NCBI GenBank assembly: GCA_963922335.1
Contig: CAWUIB010000007.1
Coordinates: 62,001 to 126,000 of the forward strand
Direction: 5' to 3'
Source: CALBPI01 sp963922335
GTDB taxonomy: Bacteria; Pseudomonadota; Gammaproteobacteria; Steroidobacterales; Woeseiaceae
DNA length: 64,000 nt
Shown: piece after piece, positions 1 to 8,534 of the stretch
How the letters are laid out: each line of letters opens with the position of its first letter
Numbering within the stretch: the first letter of the stretch is position 1
Position numbers and translations under genes: made by a program
Notes under the pieces: generated by a model
Told to the model about the DNA's origin: nothing
Database searches by the model: none
What the model saw: the letters and a program-made list of their open reading frames with translations, nothing else

Positions 1-1
1 G

Positions 2-337
2 TCTACTGACAGTGGCGCCACTTTTCCGACCGCGGTTACCGTTGAGGGCGCACGTCCTCTGGGTCGTGTCGACGTTGCTTTTCTTAACCCCGAGACGATT
101 GCTGTCTCGTGGCTGAGACAGACCGGCGCCGGGTCTGCCGATATCGTACTCGGCTTGTTTGGGGAGGACGGTCGAGCGTTGTCGCAGCGCGTGGTCGCGA
201 AAACGAGCCCCTTGCGTCAGTCCGGGTTCCCGCAGATGGTCCAGTACGATGACGGGTTGCTGTTTGCGTGGACTGAACTGGAAGGCAGCAAGACGCGAGT
301 GCAGGTAATGCACCTGTCGGCCGATAACCCGACATGA
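2..337 (+). CDS. C-terminal end of a propeller-like protein (partial)
   Basis: An open frame enters from the left edge and stops at TGA 335-337. About 111 residues are visible. They hold short repeated beta-strand patterns such as AVSWLRQT, DIVLGLFGEDG, QMVQYDDGLLFAWTE and RVQVMHLS, which resemble sialidase or exo-alpha-sialidase-like propeller blades. The N-terminus, any signal peptide and any catalytic residues lie outside the window, so substrate and location cannot be judged. It overlaps the next gene by 4 bases (ATGA), which suggests translational coupling. The fold assignment is an inference from repeat appearance only. Confidence 0.55.
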   Translation, partial: STDSGATFPTAVTVEGARPLGRVDVAFLNPETIAVSWLRQTGAGSADIVLGLFGEDGRALSQRVVAKTSPLRQSGFPQMVQYDDGLLFAWTELEGSKTRVQVMHLSADNPT

Positions 338-963
338 CCAAGGAGCTACAACCGGCGTACCGAAAGACGACACTCGCACTGAAGCCGCCGACCGAAGGCA
401 AAGGTCATCGCGGTGTCATGAAGGATCTCGACGAGGCGGCGCCGCGTGGCGTCATCGCCAAGCCACAACCGCAGATTCTTGCCGAGTTCTTCACATCGAT
501 GCTCGTGCTCTCTGCAAAGTTCAAATACAAACCCGCAGTGGGCGTCGCCAATTACCTCTATTTCATGGACGGAGAGTGGTCACTCAGTCTGATCGCGCCC
601 GATCAGTGGTCGGAGTCGCGCAGAAACGCATTCGCCGGCCTTTGCACGCTACAGCACGACCGAACCTGGACGATCAAATTGACCGAAGAGTGGGATGACA
701 AACCCGAGGTCGTGACCGCCATTCGAATCGCCTACGACGCATTCGCAAGGACGCTGGATCACGATGGAACACTTGAGGAGATTTTGCCGTTTTACGTCGC
801 GAATCTGCCTTACCACCAGCGTGTCAACGCGCATGCACTCGGCATGTCGATCAGGGCAACAATGACGCTTGGTGACCAATCCGATATCCCCGCGAGAGAC
901 TGGCTGCCAGCGCTTCCGGATATGAGCACCGCCGTCGCGGACGGCGCCGACCCTGAGGAATGA
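334..963 (+). CDS. Conserved hypothetical protein, 209 aa
   Basis: The ATG overlaps the stop of the preceding gene (ATGA), so the two are probably cotranscribed. No signal peptide or membrane segment is visible, so it is probably cytoplasmic. The middle (about residues 60-120) has an ANYLYFMDGEWSLSLIAPDQW block, followed by a predicted mixed alpha/beta region and an acidic tail. The YLY...SLIAP-W pattern recalls the DUF2452 (C1orf50-like) proteins, but I am not certain of that match. The YHQRVNAHALGMS stretch is probably helical. Function unknown. Confidence 0.6.
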   Translation: MTKELQPAYRKTTLALKPPTEGKGHRGVMKDLDEAAPRGVIAKPQPQILAEFFTSMLVLSAKFKYKPAVGVANYLYFMDGEWSLSLIAPDQWSESRRNAFAGLCTLQHDRTWTIKLTEEWDDKPEVVTAIRIAYDAFARTLDHDGTLEEILPFYVANLPYHQRVNAHALGMSIRATMTLGDQSDIPARDWLPALPDMSTAVADGADPEE

Positions 964-1028
964 GCATCAATTCGCGGATTTCGCCGATCGTTTCTGAAAT
1001 CGTCAGCCATTCGTAAGGCTTCCGTAAG

Positions 1029-1074
1029 GTGTCCCGGACCGCACTCACTTCAAATGTGGGGGTGCCTGGGACAC
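1029..1074. repeat. Imperfect long hairpin, REP-like
   Basis: Outer arms GTGTCCC (1029-1035) and GGGACAC (1068-1074) are perfect complements. Inside, a CCGCAC side faces GTGCC with mismatches. The element lies in the gap 964-1124, 51 bases before the barrel-protein start. The GGTGCCTGGGACAC half resembles the tips of REP elements mobilised by RAYT transposases. No transposase is nearby. It could instead be a leader structure of the downstream gene. No other feature is evident in this gap. Confidence 0.35.
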
Positions 1075-1124
1075 TCGCAGATCGCGTGAAGCCAGGGAAT
1101 CTATAACAGGGAGCGATCACAACG

Positions 1125-1784
1125 ATGATGCGAAATACAGCAATTGGTGCAGCCTTGCTCGCAGCGGCCTCATTTTCATCAACAGACGTATTGGCCGAGG
1201 GATCGGTCGGACTTAAGGCGGGAACTCTTGGGATCGGTATCGAGGGCACCTACAAGATTTCGGAGAAGTGGGGTATCCGCGGTGGGATCAACCAGTTCGA
1301 CTATAGTTTCGATGACGATATCGACGACATCACGTTCGATGGCGACCTCGAACTGAATTCCATCGCGTTGCTCGCTGATTTCAGACCGGCAGGCGGTGGT
1401 TTCCGCATTACCGGCGGCGCTGTGATTAACAACAACGAAGTGACCGCCGTCGCCGACCCATTTGCTGACTATGAGATCGGCAACAATATTTACACGCTCG
1501 AAGAAGTTGGCACCCTATCCGCCGTGGCCGATTTCGACAGTGTCTCGCCCTACCTCGGCCTCGGCTATGACTGGGGGCTCGGAGAGCGCACCACCGTAAG
1601 CTTCGACCTCGGCGTGCTCGCACAGGGCGAAGCAGGCATCGGTATCGATTCAACGGGCGGCACACTGTCTAACGACCCGGCATTGCGGGCCGACCTCGAC
1701 ATTGAGGAAGAGATCGGTGTCGATGATCTTGATGAGCTGGAATTGTTGCCGGTCCTGTCCCTCGGCTTCCACTACCGGTTTTAA
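1125..1784 (+). CDS. Outer-membrane beta-barrel protein
   Basis: 219 aa. Signal peptide MMRNTAIGAALLAAASFSSTDVLA ends at a likely signal peptidase I site before EGSVGLKAGTLG. The rest alternates hydrophobic and polar residues in amphipathic strands (IGIEGTYKISEKWGIRGG, YLGLGYDWGLG) and ends in Phe (LSLGFHYRF), the usual C-terminal signal for BAM-dependent insertion. It resembles small OmpW/OmpA-type or generic porin-family barrels; the ligand is unknown. The acidic stretches DDDIDDI and DIEEEIGVDDLDELE suggest loops able to bind cations. ATG 1125 and ATG 1128 are both possible starts, preceded by AGGGAG at 1109-1114. One base separates its stop from that of the convergent regulator. Confidence 0.8.
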   Translation: MMRNTAIGAALLAAASFSSTDVLAEGSVGLKAGTLGIGIEGTYKISEKWGIRGGINQFDYSFDDDIDDITFDGDLELNSIALLADFRPAGGGFRITGGAVINNNEVTAVADPFADYEIGNNIYTLEEVGTLSAVADFDSVSPYLGLGYDWGLGERTTVSFDLGVLAQGEAGIGIDSTGGTLSNDPALRADLDIEEEIGVDDLDELELLPVLSLGFHYRF

Positions 1785-1785
1785 A

Positions 1786-4131
1786 CTATTTGGCGGCCAC
1801 CACGGGCGGCAGTTGCAGGTCATAGATCTCGCACCGGCTGCCCGCGGCGGCGACCGCCGATACGCGATCGCCAGCACCGGACTTGTTGGCATCGATGCGT
1901 TCCCTGATGGATGCAAATTCAGGGCTCGCACGCAGATCGGCTAACGCGGGATCGAGATCCAGATACCACCACGCGTGAACGTGCCAACCCTCCTCAGCGG
2001 CCTCGCTCAGCTTCTGAAGCGCAAGCTCCCGATCTCCGAGCACCTCTGCTGCAATCACGTCCGATAGTTGCCGTCCACGGCGTGCCAGTCTGGACAAAGC
2101 GGGCATCAGCTCGAGCGCACGACGGGCTAACGCGTGTGCCCGCTCAGTTTGACCGTCCTGTTGGAACGCAAATGCGATATCGGCGAGGTAACGAGCGTCA
2201 CCCGGTGCAAAAGTACTCACGTCCGCGGTCAAAAAAGCAGCGGGATACACCGATAGCGCCTCATCCATCGCACCCCGTGCCAACGCTGCATCACGAAGCA
2301 ACCGAATCGCCATGTGATCAACCGCGTAGCCGTTCTGTCGTCTGGCCAATGCCAACGCGACTTCTTCATCACCGGTGAACGCCGCTAGCGCCATACGAGA
2401 CCGACGGGGCCAATACGTGTCCGGAGCACGCTCCCGCGCAATTTCTGACAAGGCAAGTGCCGCTTGCACATTGCCGCGATCCAACTCCATAAGTGACAAG
2501 ACGGCTGGTGTAATGGCGCCACGCTCATCAAGCGACATTGCCGTAGCCAGTTGTTTCGAAGCGGTCTCAAAATCACCACGCACTCGCCAATTGAATTGGC
2601 CAAGCCCGTAGTGCGCATTCGGCATGTCTGGCTTCAGGATCGCTGCGCGCTCAAATAGCTGAGCAGAACAGTTGTAGTCGCTGAGATTCTCCGCGTTCAT
2701 CGCGGCAGCAACGTGCAAGATCGGTGCAGCCGGGTCTATCTTCAGCACGCGCGCGTAAAGAGGCACTGCGGCGTTACCACGATTCGAAGTGACGTACAGC
2801 CAGGCTAAAGACGAGAGCGCTGATGGATCATCCGGTTCAATTTCCAGAGCTGTCTGGTAAGCCTCCTCAGCCTCTGCCGCCAAGCCCTGGATCTGTTTTG
2901 ACCGGCCGACGGTGACATACGTCGCCGCAGCGCGCGGCTGCAGCTCCATGCTGCGTTCGATCCAGGGTCGAAGCGTCGCCAGCGCTTCAGGCGACGTGCG
3001 TGCGCCATAAAACACCAACGAATACTCCACCGCCGACAACTCTGCGATGGCTGGCATTAACTCATCATCGAGTTCCAGTGCGCGCAGCAACCACCGTTCG
3101 GCCTCCAGTTTTTCTTCAACGCCGCCCTGTTTGCCGAGATAGCTGCCGCGGAGAAAAGCCTCGTAAGCCTCTAGGTTGTTGCGACCAGGGCGGTCAGGCT
3201 CAGGGCGCTGACCCGGTTGGCCCAACCACGAATTCAGCGTCGCCTGCAGCGACTCCGATATACGCCACTGCACATAGGACCCAGACCGCACTGACTGCTC
3301 GAAGGTTTCCGCCCATCGGTGGGCAGCAACCTCGAGGTCCACGAGTTCAACCTGAACGACCAGTCGGTCGTCATATTGGCTGGTCACTCCGGAGAGCACA
3401 AACCTCGCGTTTAGCGAGGCCCCAATCTCCTCTGGATCCTGCAAACGAGAGGCGACCAGCGTCGCCGACGTGTCGCCGATGACGCCAAAGGTCGAGTCGC
3501 CGGACAGACTCATCGCCACCGCCTGCGCCATCCCGGAACCGAGGAAGTCGGGCGCTGCAAATGCGGCATCCGAATCAAAAGGCAATACGACCAGCATCGG
3601 CCTTCCAGACGTGGGCTCATCCTGGTCTTCGACATCCGGCGCTTCGCGCAAGACCCACAAGACGGTTACGGCGACCATCGCCAACACCACACCTATCAAT
3701 GACAGGCTGCGCCACCCTGCGCTGCGCTGCTCGTCGTCAGGCGCAGCGCGGTCAGAAGCGGATTCGGGGGGTTGAATCTCGGCCTGCACGGGCGTTGATG
3801 CGACTGCCTCGACTTCTGCAATCAGCCGGTACCCTCGCTTTCGGATGGTTTCCACATAGCGCGGCGATCCACTGGTGTCGCCAAGTGCCTTGCGCAAGGT
3901 GGCCATGGCCTTGTAGATCGGGTTGTCGCTAACAATGCGGTCAGACCAGACAGCCGCAACCAATTCATCCGCGCTGAACACGCGCCCGGGCTCGGAAACC
4001 AAAACCTCAAGTAGTCGCGAGGCGATGGGTTCGAGGTCGACGTCATCGATGCCATTCGAGAGTCGGTTGCGAGAAGGCGTGAAATACCAATCTCCCACTC
4101 GCAGAGTCTGGTTGTTTTGCCCTGCTGACAA
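1786..4131 (-). CDS. ToxR/CadC-like membrane regulator with TPR repeats
   Basis: 781 aa. Residues 10-105 form an OmpR-type winged helix (LEPIASRLLEVLV, RYVETIRKRGYRLI). A Pro/Glu-rich linker leads to one membrane segment at about 143-161 (LIGVVLAMVAVTVLWVL). The periplasmic part starts with PMLVVLPFDSD, typical of the TolB-like/FlgO-like domain found in this class, followed by a long array of TPR helices (for example YVTVGRSKQIQGLAAEAEEAYQTALEIEPDDPSAL). There is no receiver domain, so signals are presumably sensed directly in the periplasm by the TPR part, as in other one-component CadC-type regulators. Divergent from the secreted hydrolase, its most likely target. Confidence 0.85.
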   Translation of the reverse strand: MSAGQNNQTLRVGDWYFTPSRNRLSNGIDDVDLEPIASRLLEVLVSEPGRVFSADELVAAVWSDRIVSDNPIYKAMATLRKALGDTSGSPRYVETIRKRGYRLIAEVEAVASTPVQAEIQPPESASDRAAPDDEQRSAGWRSLSLIGVVLAMVAVTVLWVLREAPDVEDQDEPTSGRPMLVVLPFDSDAAFAAPDFLGSGMAQAVAMSLSGDSTFGVIGDTSATLVASRLQDPEEIGASLNARFVLSGVTSQYDDRLVVQVELVDLEVAAHRWAETFEQSVRSGSYVQWRISESLQATLNSWLGQPGQRPEPDRPGRNNLEAYEAFLRGSYLGKQGGVEEKLEAERWLLRALELDDELMPAIAELSAVEYSLVFYGARTSPEALATLRPWIERSMELQPRAAATYVTVGRSKQIQGLAAEAEEAYQTALEIEPDDPSALSSLAWLYVTSNRGNAAVPLYARVLKIDPAAPILHVAAAMNAENLSDYNCSAQLFERAAILKPDMPNAHYGLGQFNWRVRGDFETASKQLATAMSLDERGAITPAVLSLMELDRGNVQAALALSEIARERAPDTYWPRRSRMALAAFTGDEEVALALARRQNGYAVDHMAIRLLRDAALARGAMDEALSVYPAAFLTADVSTFAPGDARYLADIAFAFQQDGQTERAHALARRALELMPALSRLARRGRQLSDVIAAEVLGDRELALQKLSEAAEEGWHVHAWWYLDLDPALADLRASPEFASIRERIDANKSGAGDRVSAVAAAGSRCEIYDLQLPPVVAAK

Positions 4132-4442
4132 GCCCTGGTGCCTCCCTTACATCAGGCACGGAACGCTAGCAGCGTTCCGCGAATCCCGCCTTTGCCGGTA
4201 TCGAAACCGATCCTGAGACTGCTGGCAAGCAAATAATATCTCCTCCGAATCGTTAATTTGAATTTGACATAAATATCAATCAATTAGCTCCGAAGAACAC
4301 CGATTGGATTGTCGAGTTGCCGCCGAGCAAGAAAGTGCTCATTATGTGCGCTGCGTCACAGAATTAGTGTGGCGTCACAACAGGTAGCAAGCGCGCTATG
4401 AGCTGACCGGGGGGTTTGGCGACACGCGCAGGGGGGTTACAC
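4132..4442. promoter_or_regulatory. Divergent intergenic region with GCGTCACA direct repeat
   Basis: A 311-base gap between the ToxR-like regulator (minus) and the secreted hydrolase (plus). An AT-rich tract at about 4225-4290 contains TTGACA at 4264-4269, a candidate -35 hexamer, but no convincing -10 at the right spacing. The octamer GCGTCACA occurs at 4353-4360 and again at 4372-4379, same orientation, 19 bases apart and about 65-90 bases before the hydrolase ATG. Winged-helix regulators of the OmpR type often bind direct repeats, so this may be the site of the adjacent regulator. No gene is seen here. Confidence 0.4.
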
Positions 4443-5915
4443 ATGAAGCTACGCATCATGCTGCTGATTTCGGCAGTTTCTTTTCTATCTTTCGCCGCTA
4501 ACGCCGAAGCGAATCAGCGCAGCGTCCCGCAGGACGACCGTGTCTTCCCGCTGGGTGACTCCGGACCATTCGATCCGATTCCCGGTCTTACCGATGTACT
4601 GGTCGAGGACATCGACAGCGAAGGCGCCATCTACCGCTATGAAGTACCGGTGAACTGGAACGGCGATCTCGTTATGTACGCCCACGGGTTCCGTGGCTGC
4701 GTTGCCGACGAATCGACGGGCGCGCTCGTACCGCTGACAGTCGATAATCCGCCACTTCGACAATACTTCCTGCTGCGCGGTTATGCGTGGGCAGCTTCGA
4801 GCTACTCGAAAAACTGCTACGACGTCAAAGACGGCGTAGAGAGCACCAACCGCCTGGCGCGCATCTTTAGCGAAGAGGTGGGCGAACCGGAAACGACATT
4901 GATCACCGGGTTTTCCATGGGCGGTCATGTAACAGGCGCAGCCATCGAGATGTTCCCGAACATCGAATGCCCGGATGATGCACGCGACAGCCTCTGCCGG
5001 CGTTACCGAAAAGTGCTGGATTCACTGTCCGGCGGCATCAAGTACGACGGTGCAGCGCCACTGTGCGGCGTCATGGGCGACGTTGAACTGTTCAACTACT
5101 TCGGCGACTACACCTACGGCGCGGAAGCGCTGGCGTCCGAAGTGAATCCGTTTGTCGTCTCGCAATTCCCGCCGCCGGAGGACTACGCGCAAACAACGCT
5201 GCCGTTAACCATTGGCACATTGTTCAGCAACAACGGGGCCGACTTCCCGGTGGGTCTGACCGCACAGGGTGAAAGCCTGAAGGATCTGCTGCGCGTCATC
5301 TCTGGTGGTGACCGTCCGCTGTTCGAAGAAGGTTTCCCCGTATTCCAGCCGCTGCTGTTCAGCTTCGCCGGCGCCGATGGCACCGTCGATGGGGTGGTCT
5401 CGGGCAATATCTTCGACAACAAGCGCCGCATTTACGATCTTGACGGCGAGCGTGGCATCAACTCTGCCGAAGCGGCTCTGAATGAGTTGATTCTGCGACT
5501 GAGCCGCGACCGTCGTGCGAACCGGAACCGCGGCCCTGAGCTGGAACGCATTCCGTTGATCACGGGTCGCATCAGCATCCCGGTATTGAGCGTTCACACG
5601 CTGGGTGATCTATTTGTGCCGTTCAAGATGCAACAGATCTACGCCAAAGACGTAAAACGCAAAGGCCTGGAGGAACTCCTTGTGCAGCGTGCGACCCGCG
5701 CGATCGGTCACTGCGAATTCTCACCTGAAGAGCTCATTCGCACGTTTGACGACCTCGTACTCTGGGTCGACGAAGGCATTCGTCCTGAGGGCGATGACGT
5801 CCTGGATCCAGAAGTGGTTGCCGAACCGACCTATGGATGCACATTCACCGAAGGATCAACGGGTTCGACTCCGGACATCCTGCGCACAGGCCTCTGTCAA
5901 GCCGGCGGCAGCTAA
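4443..5915 (+). CDS. Secreted alpha/beta hydrolase (esterase/lipase-like)
   Basis: 490 aa from ATG 4443; an upstream in-frame TTG at 4416 is less likely because ATG 4443 begins a clean signal peptide (MKLRIMLLISAVSFLSFAANAEA). Nucleophile elbow GFSMGG puts the catalytic serine at 158. An HTLGDLFVPF motif gives a candidate acid at Asp389 and RAIGHCEFS gives a candidate His423, a complete and correctly ordered triad. The oxyanion-side motif YAHGFRGC is near residue 80. Several Cys pairs suit a periplasmic or extracellular enzyme. The arrangement is typical of large secreted esterases such as tannase/feruloyl-esterase-like proteins; the substrate is unknown. A strong terminator follows. Confidence 0.82.
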   Translation: MKLRIMLLISAVSFLSFAANAEANQRSVPQDDRVFPLGDSGPFDPIPGLTDVLVEDIDSEGAIYRYEVPVNWNGDLVMYAHGFRGCVADESTGALVPLTVDNPPLRQYFLLRGYAWAASSYSKNCYDVKDGVESTNRLARIFSEEVGEPETTLITGFSMGGHVTGAAIEMFPNIECPDDARDSLCRRYRKVLDSLSGGIKYDGAAPLCGVMGDVELFNYFGDYTYGAEALASEVNPFVVSQFPPPEDYAQTTLPLTIGTLFSNNGADFPVGLTAQGESLKDLLRVISGGDRPLFEEGFPVFQPLLFSFAGADGTVDGVVSGNIFDNKRRIYDLDGERGINSAEAALNELILRLSRDRRANRNRGPELERIPLITGRISIPVLSVHTLGDLFVPFKMQQIYAKDVKRKGLEELLVQRATRAIGHCEFSPEELIRTFDDLVLWVDEGIRPEGDDVLDPEVVAEPTYGCTFTEGSTGSTPDILRTGLCQAGGS

Positions 5916-5945
5916 AGCGCTAGTAAACCTTAGAGATAAGGATGG

Positions 5946-5980
5946 TGCCCCGCAGTGGATTCGCTGTGGGGCATTTTTTT
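5946..5980 (+). terminator. Rho-independent terminator after the hydrolase
   Basis: Stem TGCCCCGCAG (5946-5955) pairs with CTGTGGGGCA (5964-5973) with one wobble, loop TGGATTCG, followed by seven T residues (5974-5980). It lies 30 bases after the hydrolase stop and just before the convergent stop of the coiled-coil gene at 5983. Confidence 0.88.
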
Positions 5981-5982
5981 GC

Positions 5983-6459
5983 CTACTGACCGCCGTCAAG
6001 CTCACGTCTGGCCTCTGCCAGCGCTTGCTTCGCAGCATCTTCGAGCTCTTCCGCTGCTTCCAGCGCGATCAAACTGTCCTGATATTTGAAAAAAGAAGGC
6101 TGAAAGAGCTGCAAACCCTCTTCGGCGTAATCGGCGGGATCCTCACCTCGCGCTTCAATGTCGGCGATAAAAGCCTCGAGCTCCTCTACTTCCGATTCCA
6201 GCGCATCCAGCGCTTGCTCCGCTTGCTCACGCCGCTCGGTCGCCAAAGCGAGCGCACCTTCGAGGTCCGCGACGCGTTGCTGCGCATCAGTAGCTGGTGT
6301 GACGCCTTGCTGCGCTCCCGTGGCGAGCGATTCCTCCGATACACTGTCGGGAGCGGCACCGGTAGCCACCGGTGCTCGCGCTACCTCGCTGCCGGAAGAC
6401 CAAATCCACAGTCCGACTGCAAGCAGTGCCGCTGCGGCTATCACTACGATTGCTTTCAT
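5983..6459 (-). CDS. Small membrane-anchored coiled-coil protein
   Basis: 158 aa from ATG 6459 (MKAIVVIAAAALLAVGLWIW). One N-terminal hydrophobic segment, then an Ala/Ser/Thr-rich linker, then an almost continuous heptad-rich helix (about residues 60-155) dominated by Glu, Ala, Leu, Arg and Gln (VADLEGALALATERREQAEQ, LEEFIADIEARG-like). It probably projects into the periplasm as a coiled coil; no family recognised. An alternative in-frame ATG at 6492 would overlap the divergent start at 6491, and it lacks a Shine-Dalgarno sequence. Function unknown. Confidence 0.65.
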   Translation of the reverse strand: MKAIVVIAAAALLAVGLWIWSSGSEVARAPVATGAAPDSVSEESLATGAQQGVTPATDAQQRVADLEGALALATERREQAEQALDALESEVEELEAFIADIEARGEDPADYAEEGLQLFQPSFFKYQDSLIALEAAEELEDAAKQALAEARRELDGGQ

Positions 6460-6490
6460 CCGTTTGCCCTGTTCTGGCGAAATCGAGGAC

Positions 6491-7105
6491 ATGAACGATA
6501 TAGTGAAATGCCTCTCTGCCCTAGCCCTGTTGGCCATGACTGTGAACTCGTCCGATGCACAATCACCGGAGCCTCAAGGAGCGGCGACGATCCTTGAGTC
6601 CTTTGCGGGCCCGTCCACGGAGTTCGACTGGTTCGTCGTCAACGACAACGTGATGGGCGGCCGTAGCGACGGTGGCTTCACCGTTCAGGACGGGGCGCTG
6701 CGATTCACTGGGGCTACAAACACCAACGGCGGTGGATTTAGTTCCATCCGCTCGCGTGGCAAGCGGCTAGACCTTTCGGCAGCGGATGGAATTCGGCTGC
6801 GCGTTCTGGGCGATGGACGTCGATATACCTGGCGCCTATCCAACGGCAACCGCTGGCGCGGCATACCGGTGGGGTACTGGGCAGAGTTCCCGACCAAGGC
6901 CGGAGAGTGGATTACCGTCGACTTACCCTTTGATCGGTTCTACCCGCAAGCATTCGGGCGAAAACTCGATGGCCCGAACGTCGATCAGGCGCGCATCCTT
7001 GAGATGGGTATTATGATCTACGACGGTGAGGACGGACCTTTCGAGCTACAAATCAGCGAAGTCGCCAGCTACCGCAACCAATCCAACGATTCTGATTCCG
7101 ACTAG
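6491..7105 (+). CDS. CIA30-family secreted protein
   Basis: 204 aa. Signal peptide MNDIVKCLSALALLAMTVNSSDAQ, then a jelly-roll galactose-binding-like domain with the hallmark FDWFVVNDNVMGGRSDGGF, followed by FTGATNTNGGGFSSIRS, LRVLGDGRRYTWRL and FYPQAFGR. This pattern matches the CIA30 family (complex I intermediate-associated protein 30 / NDUFAF1-like). Bacterial members are mostly uncharacterised and often exported, so a role in complex I assembly should not be assumed. ATG 6491 has only GAGG very close to it as ribosome-binding site. The stop codon overlaps that of the next gene through CTAG. Confidence 0.8.
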   Translation: MNDIVKCLSALALLAMTVNSSDAQSPEPQGAATILESFAGPSTEFDWFVVNDNVMGGRSDGGFTVQDGALRFTGATNTNGGGFSSIRSRGKRLDLSAADGIRLRVLGDGRRYTWRLSNGNRWRGIPVGYWAEFPTKAGEWITVDLPFDRFYPQAFGRKLDGPNVDQARILEMGIMIYDGEDGPFELQISEVASYRNQSNDSDSD

Positions 7106-7572
7106 TAACGTAATCCCATTTGCCGGTATGCGGCGGCAAGAATCCACAACGGGCCAATCATCAGAAATTGGACGTCTTCGAAGAACGAAGGTTTTTGACC
7201 TTCGATCTTGTGACCGATGAACTGGCCGATCCAGGCAACAACGAAGATCGCAACTGACAGGACCAGCAACGAAACAGGAAGTGTAGCCATCCAGTTGACC
7301 AACCAGCCGATAGCGGCGACGACGGGAAGCATGCCAAGCGCTAGACGAGGCGATAGTGCGACGTAGTACGCGAATGCTGCAATGAGAAACAGCGTGCCCC
7401 AATTCAACCAGCTGCCTACCACCGTCATCGGCCCTGGCACCGGAATGGTCCACAAAAGACCGATGAGGCTAACGACAATCGCCGGCACGCAAATCCAGTG
7501 GATTCGTTTGTTGATTGCGTTTTGATGGCTGACGGCGTAAGCGTCCAGCCAATGATGTACACCTTTGGACAT
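7102..7572 (-). CDS. Mpo1-like (DUF962) membrane protein
   Basis: 156 aa from ATG 7572, preceded by GAGGGGAG; the in-frame codons upstream lack family similarity. Features: HHWLDAYAVSHQNAINKRIHWICVP near the N-terminus with the conserved His-x3-Asn-x3-His pattern, four hydrophobic segments, and FIGHKIEGQKPSFFEDVQFL near the C-terminus. This is the layout of the Mpo1/YGL010w family, whose yeast member is an iron-dependent 2-hydroxy fatty acid dioxygenase of the inner lipid alpha-oxidation pathway. Whether the bacterial protein has the same activity is inference. Divergent from the hydrolase at 7650. Confidence 0.85.
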   Translation of the reverse strand: MSKGVHHWLDAYAVSHQNAINKRIHWICVPAIVVSLIGLLWTIPVPGPMTVVGSWLNWGTLFLIAAFAYYVALSPRLALGMLPVVAAIGWLVNWMATLPVSLLVLSVAIFVVAWIGQFIGHKIEGQKPSFFEDVQFLMIGPLWILAAAYRQMGLRY

Positions 7573-7649
7573 CTGGAATCTCCCCTCGCGGAAGCTTCCG
7601 ATTTTACCGTCAGCGTCGGCACGACGCAGCATTTGATAGAGTTTTCGCG

Positions 7650-8534
7650 ATGACCAGTCACAGACTCCCCAAGGCTTTCGATGCCGAGTTGCATTCCATC
7701 GACACCGGTGCCGGTGAAATGGCCTATTACAAGGCGGGCAATGGCGCGCCCCTTTTGTTGATTCACAGCATCAACGCCGCAGCGAGCGCCTATGAGATGA
7801 AGCCTTTGTTTGATCGCTTTGTGGACGAGCGTACGGTGTACGCGGTTGATCTGCCTGGCTTTGGCTTTTCTGATCGCAGCGATCGCGACTACTCCATAGC
7901 CCTGTACACCGCGGCAATCAGGACGCTACTCGAGAAAATCAAAACCGAACACTCTCGCGCAGCAGACGTGGTGGCACTCTCTTTATCCTGTGAGTTCTTG
8001 GCACGCGCTACGGTGGAGTCACCGACAAGCGTGCGCAAGATGGTGCTGCTGTGCCCTACCGGCTTCATGAAACGCGATGTCGGAAGGACGGGTCCTCGCG
8101 GCGCCTCACGCGAAATTGCCTGGGTCAGCAAGTTGCTATCGGGACGACTGGGTCGCGGTGCATTCCGGCTGTTGACCAAGCCTGCAACGATACGCTATTT
8201 CCTGAAGCGCACTTGGGGTTCGGATCAGATTGATGAGGGCCTTGCGGAATATGATGCCCTGACCGCGCAGCAACCTGACGCGAGATTCGCGCCGCTCGCC
8301 TTCATCAGTGGCAAGCTTTTCAGCAAAGACATCTACAGTCTGTACCAGGCACTCACACTACCTATCCTGATGTTGCACGGAAATCGAGGTGACTTTAACG
8401 ATTACCGTGGCGCGAGCTGGACCAACGAGCAGTCCAACTGGCAGGTGAGCGAATATGACGGGGGAGCACTGATCCATTTCGAGCATCCTGAGGCCATTCA
8501 CCAACAGATCAAACAATTCCTTGGGGCTGACTAA
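7650..8534 (+). CDS. Alpha/beta hydrolase with altered nucleophile elbow
   Basis: 294 aa, no signal peptide. Opening LLLIHSINAAASAYEMKPLF, strand VYAVDLPGFGFSDRS, and a late ALIHFEHPE supply the usual fold-family landmarks. The elbow reads VVALSLSCEF, so the putative nucleophile Ser111 sits in A-L-S-L-S instead of G-x-S-x-G; a similar loss of glycines is known in some plant and cyanobacterial relatives. His276 is the likely base and Asp248 or Asp251 the acid. Activity is plausible but not assured. The stop overlaps the stop of the convergent DUF2805 gene by 4 bases. Confidence 0.78.
   Translation: MTSHRLPKAFDAELHSIDTGAGEMAYYKAGNGAPLLLIHSINAAASAYEMKPLFDRFVDERTVYAVDLPGFGFSDRSDRDYSIALYTAAIRTLLEKIKTEHSRAADVVALSLSCEFLARATVESPTSVRKMVLLCPTGFMKRDVGRTGPRGASREIAWVSKLLSGRLGRGAFRLLTKPATIRYFLKRTWGSDQIDEGLAEYDALTAQQPDARFAPLAFISGKLFSKDIYSLYQALTLPILMLHGNRGDFNDYRGASWTNEQSNWQVSEYDGGALIHFEHPEAIHQQIKQFLGAD

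Noticed and set aside
5680..6597. 305-aa plus-strand frame spanning the terminator
   Set aside because: It crosses a strong terminator, overlaps the end of the hydrolase and is antisense to the coiled-coil gene; no coherent domain.
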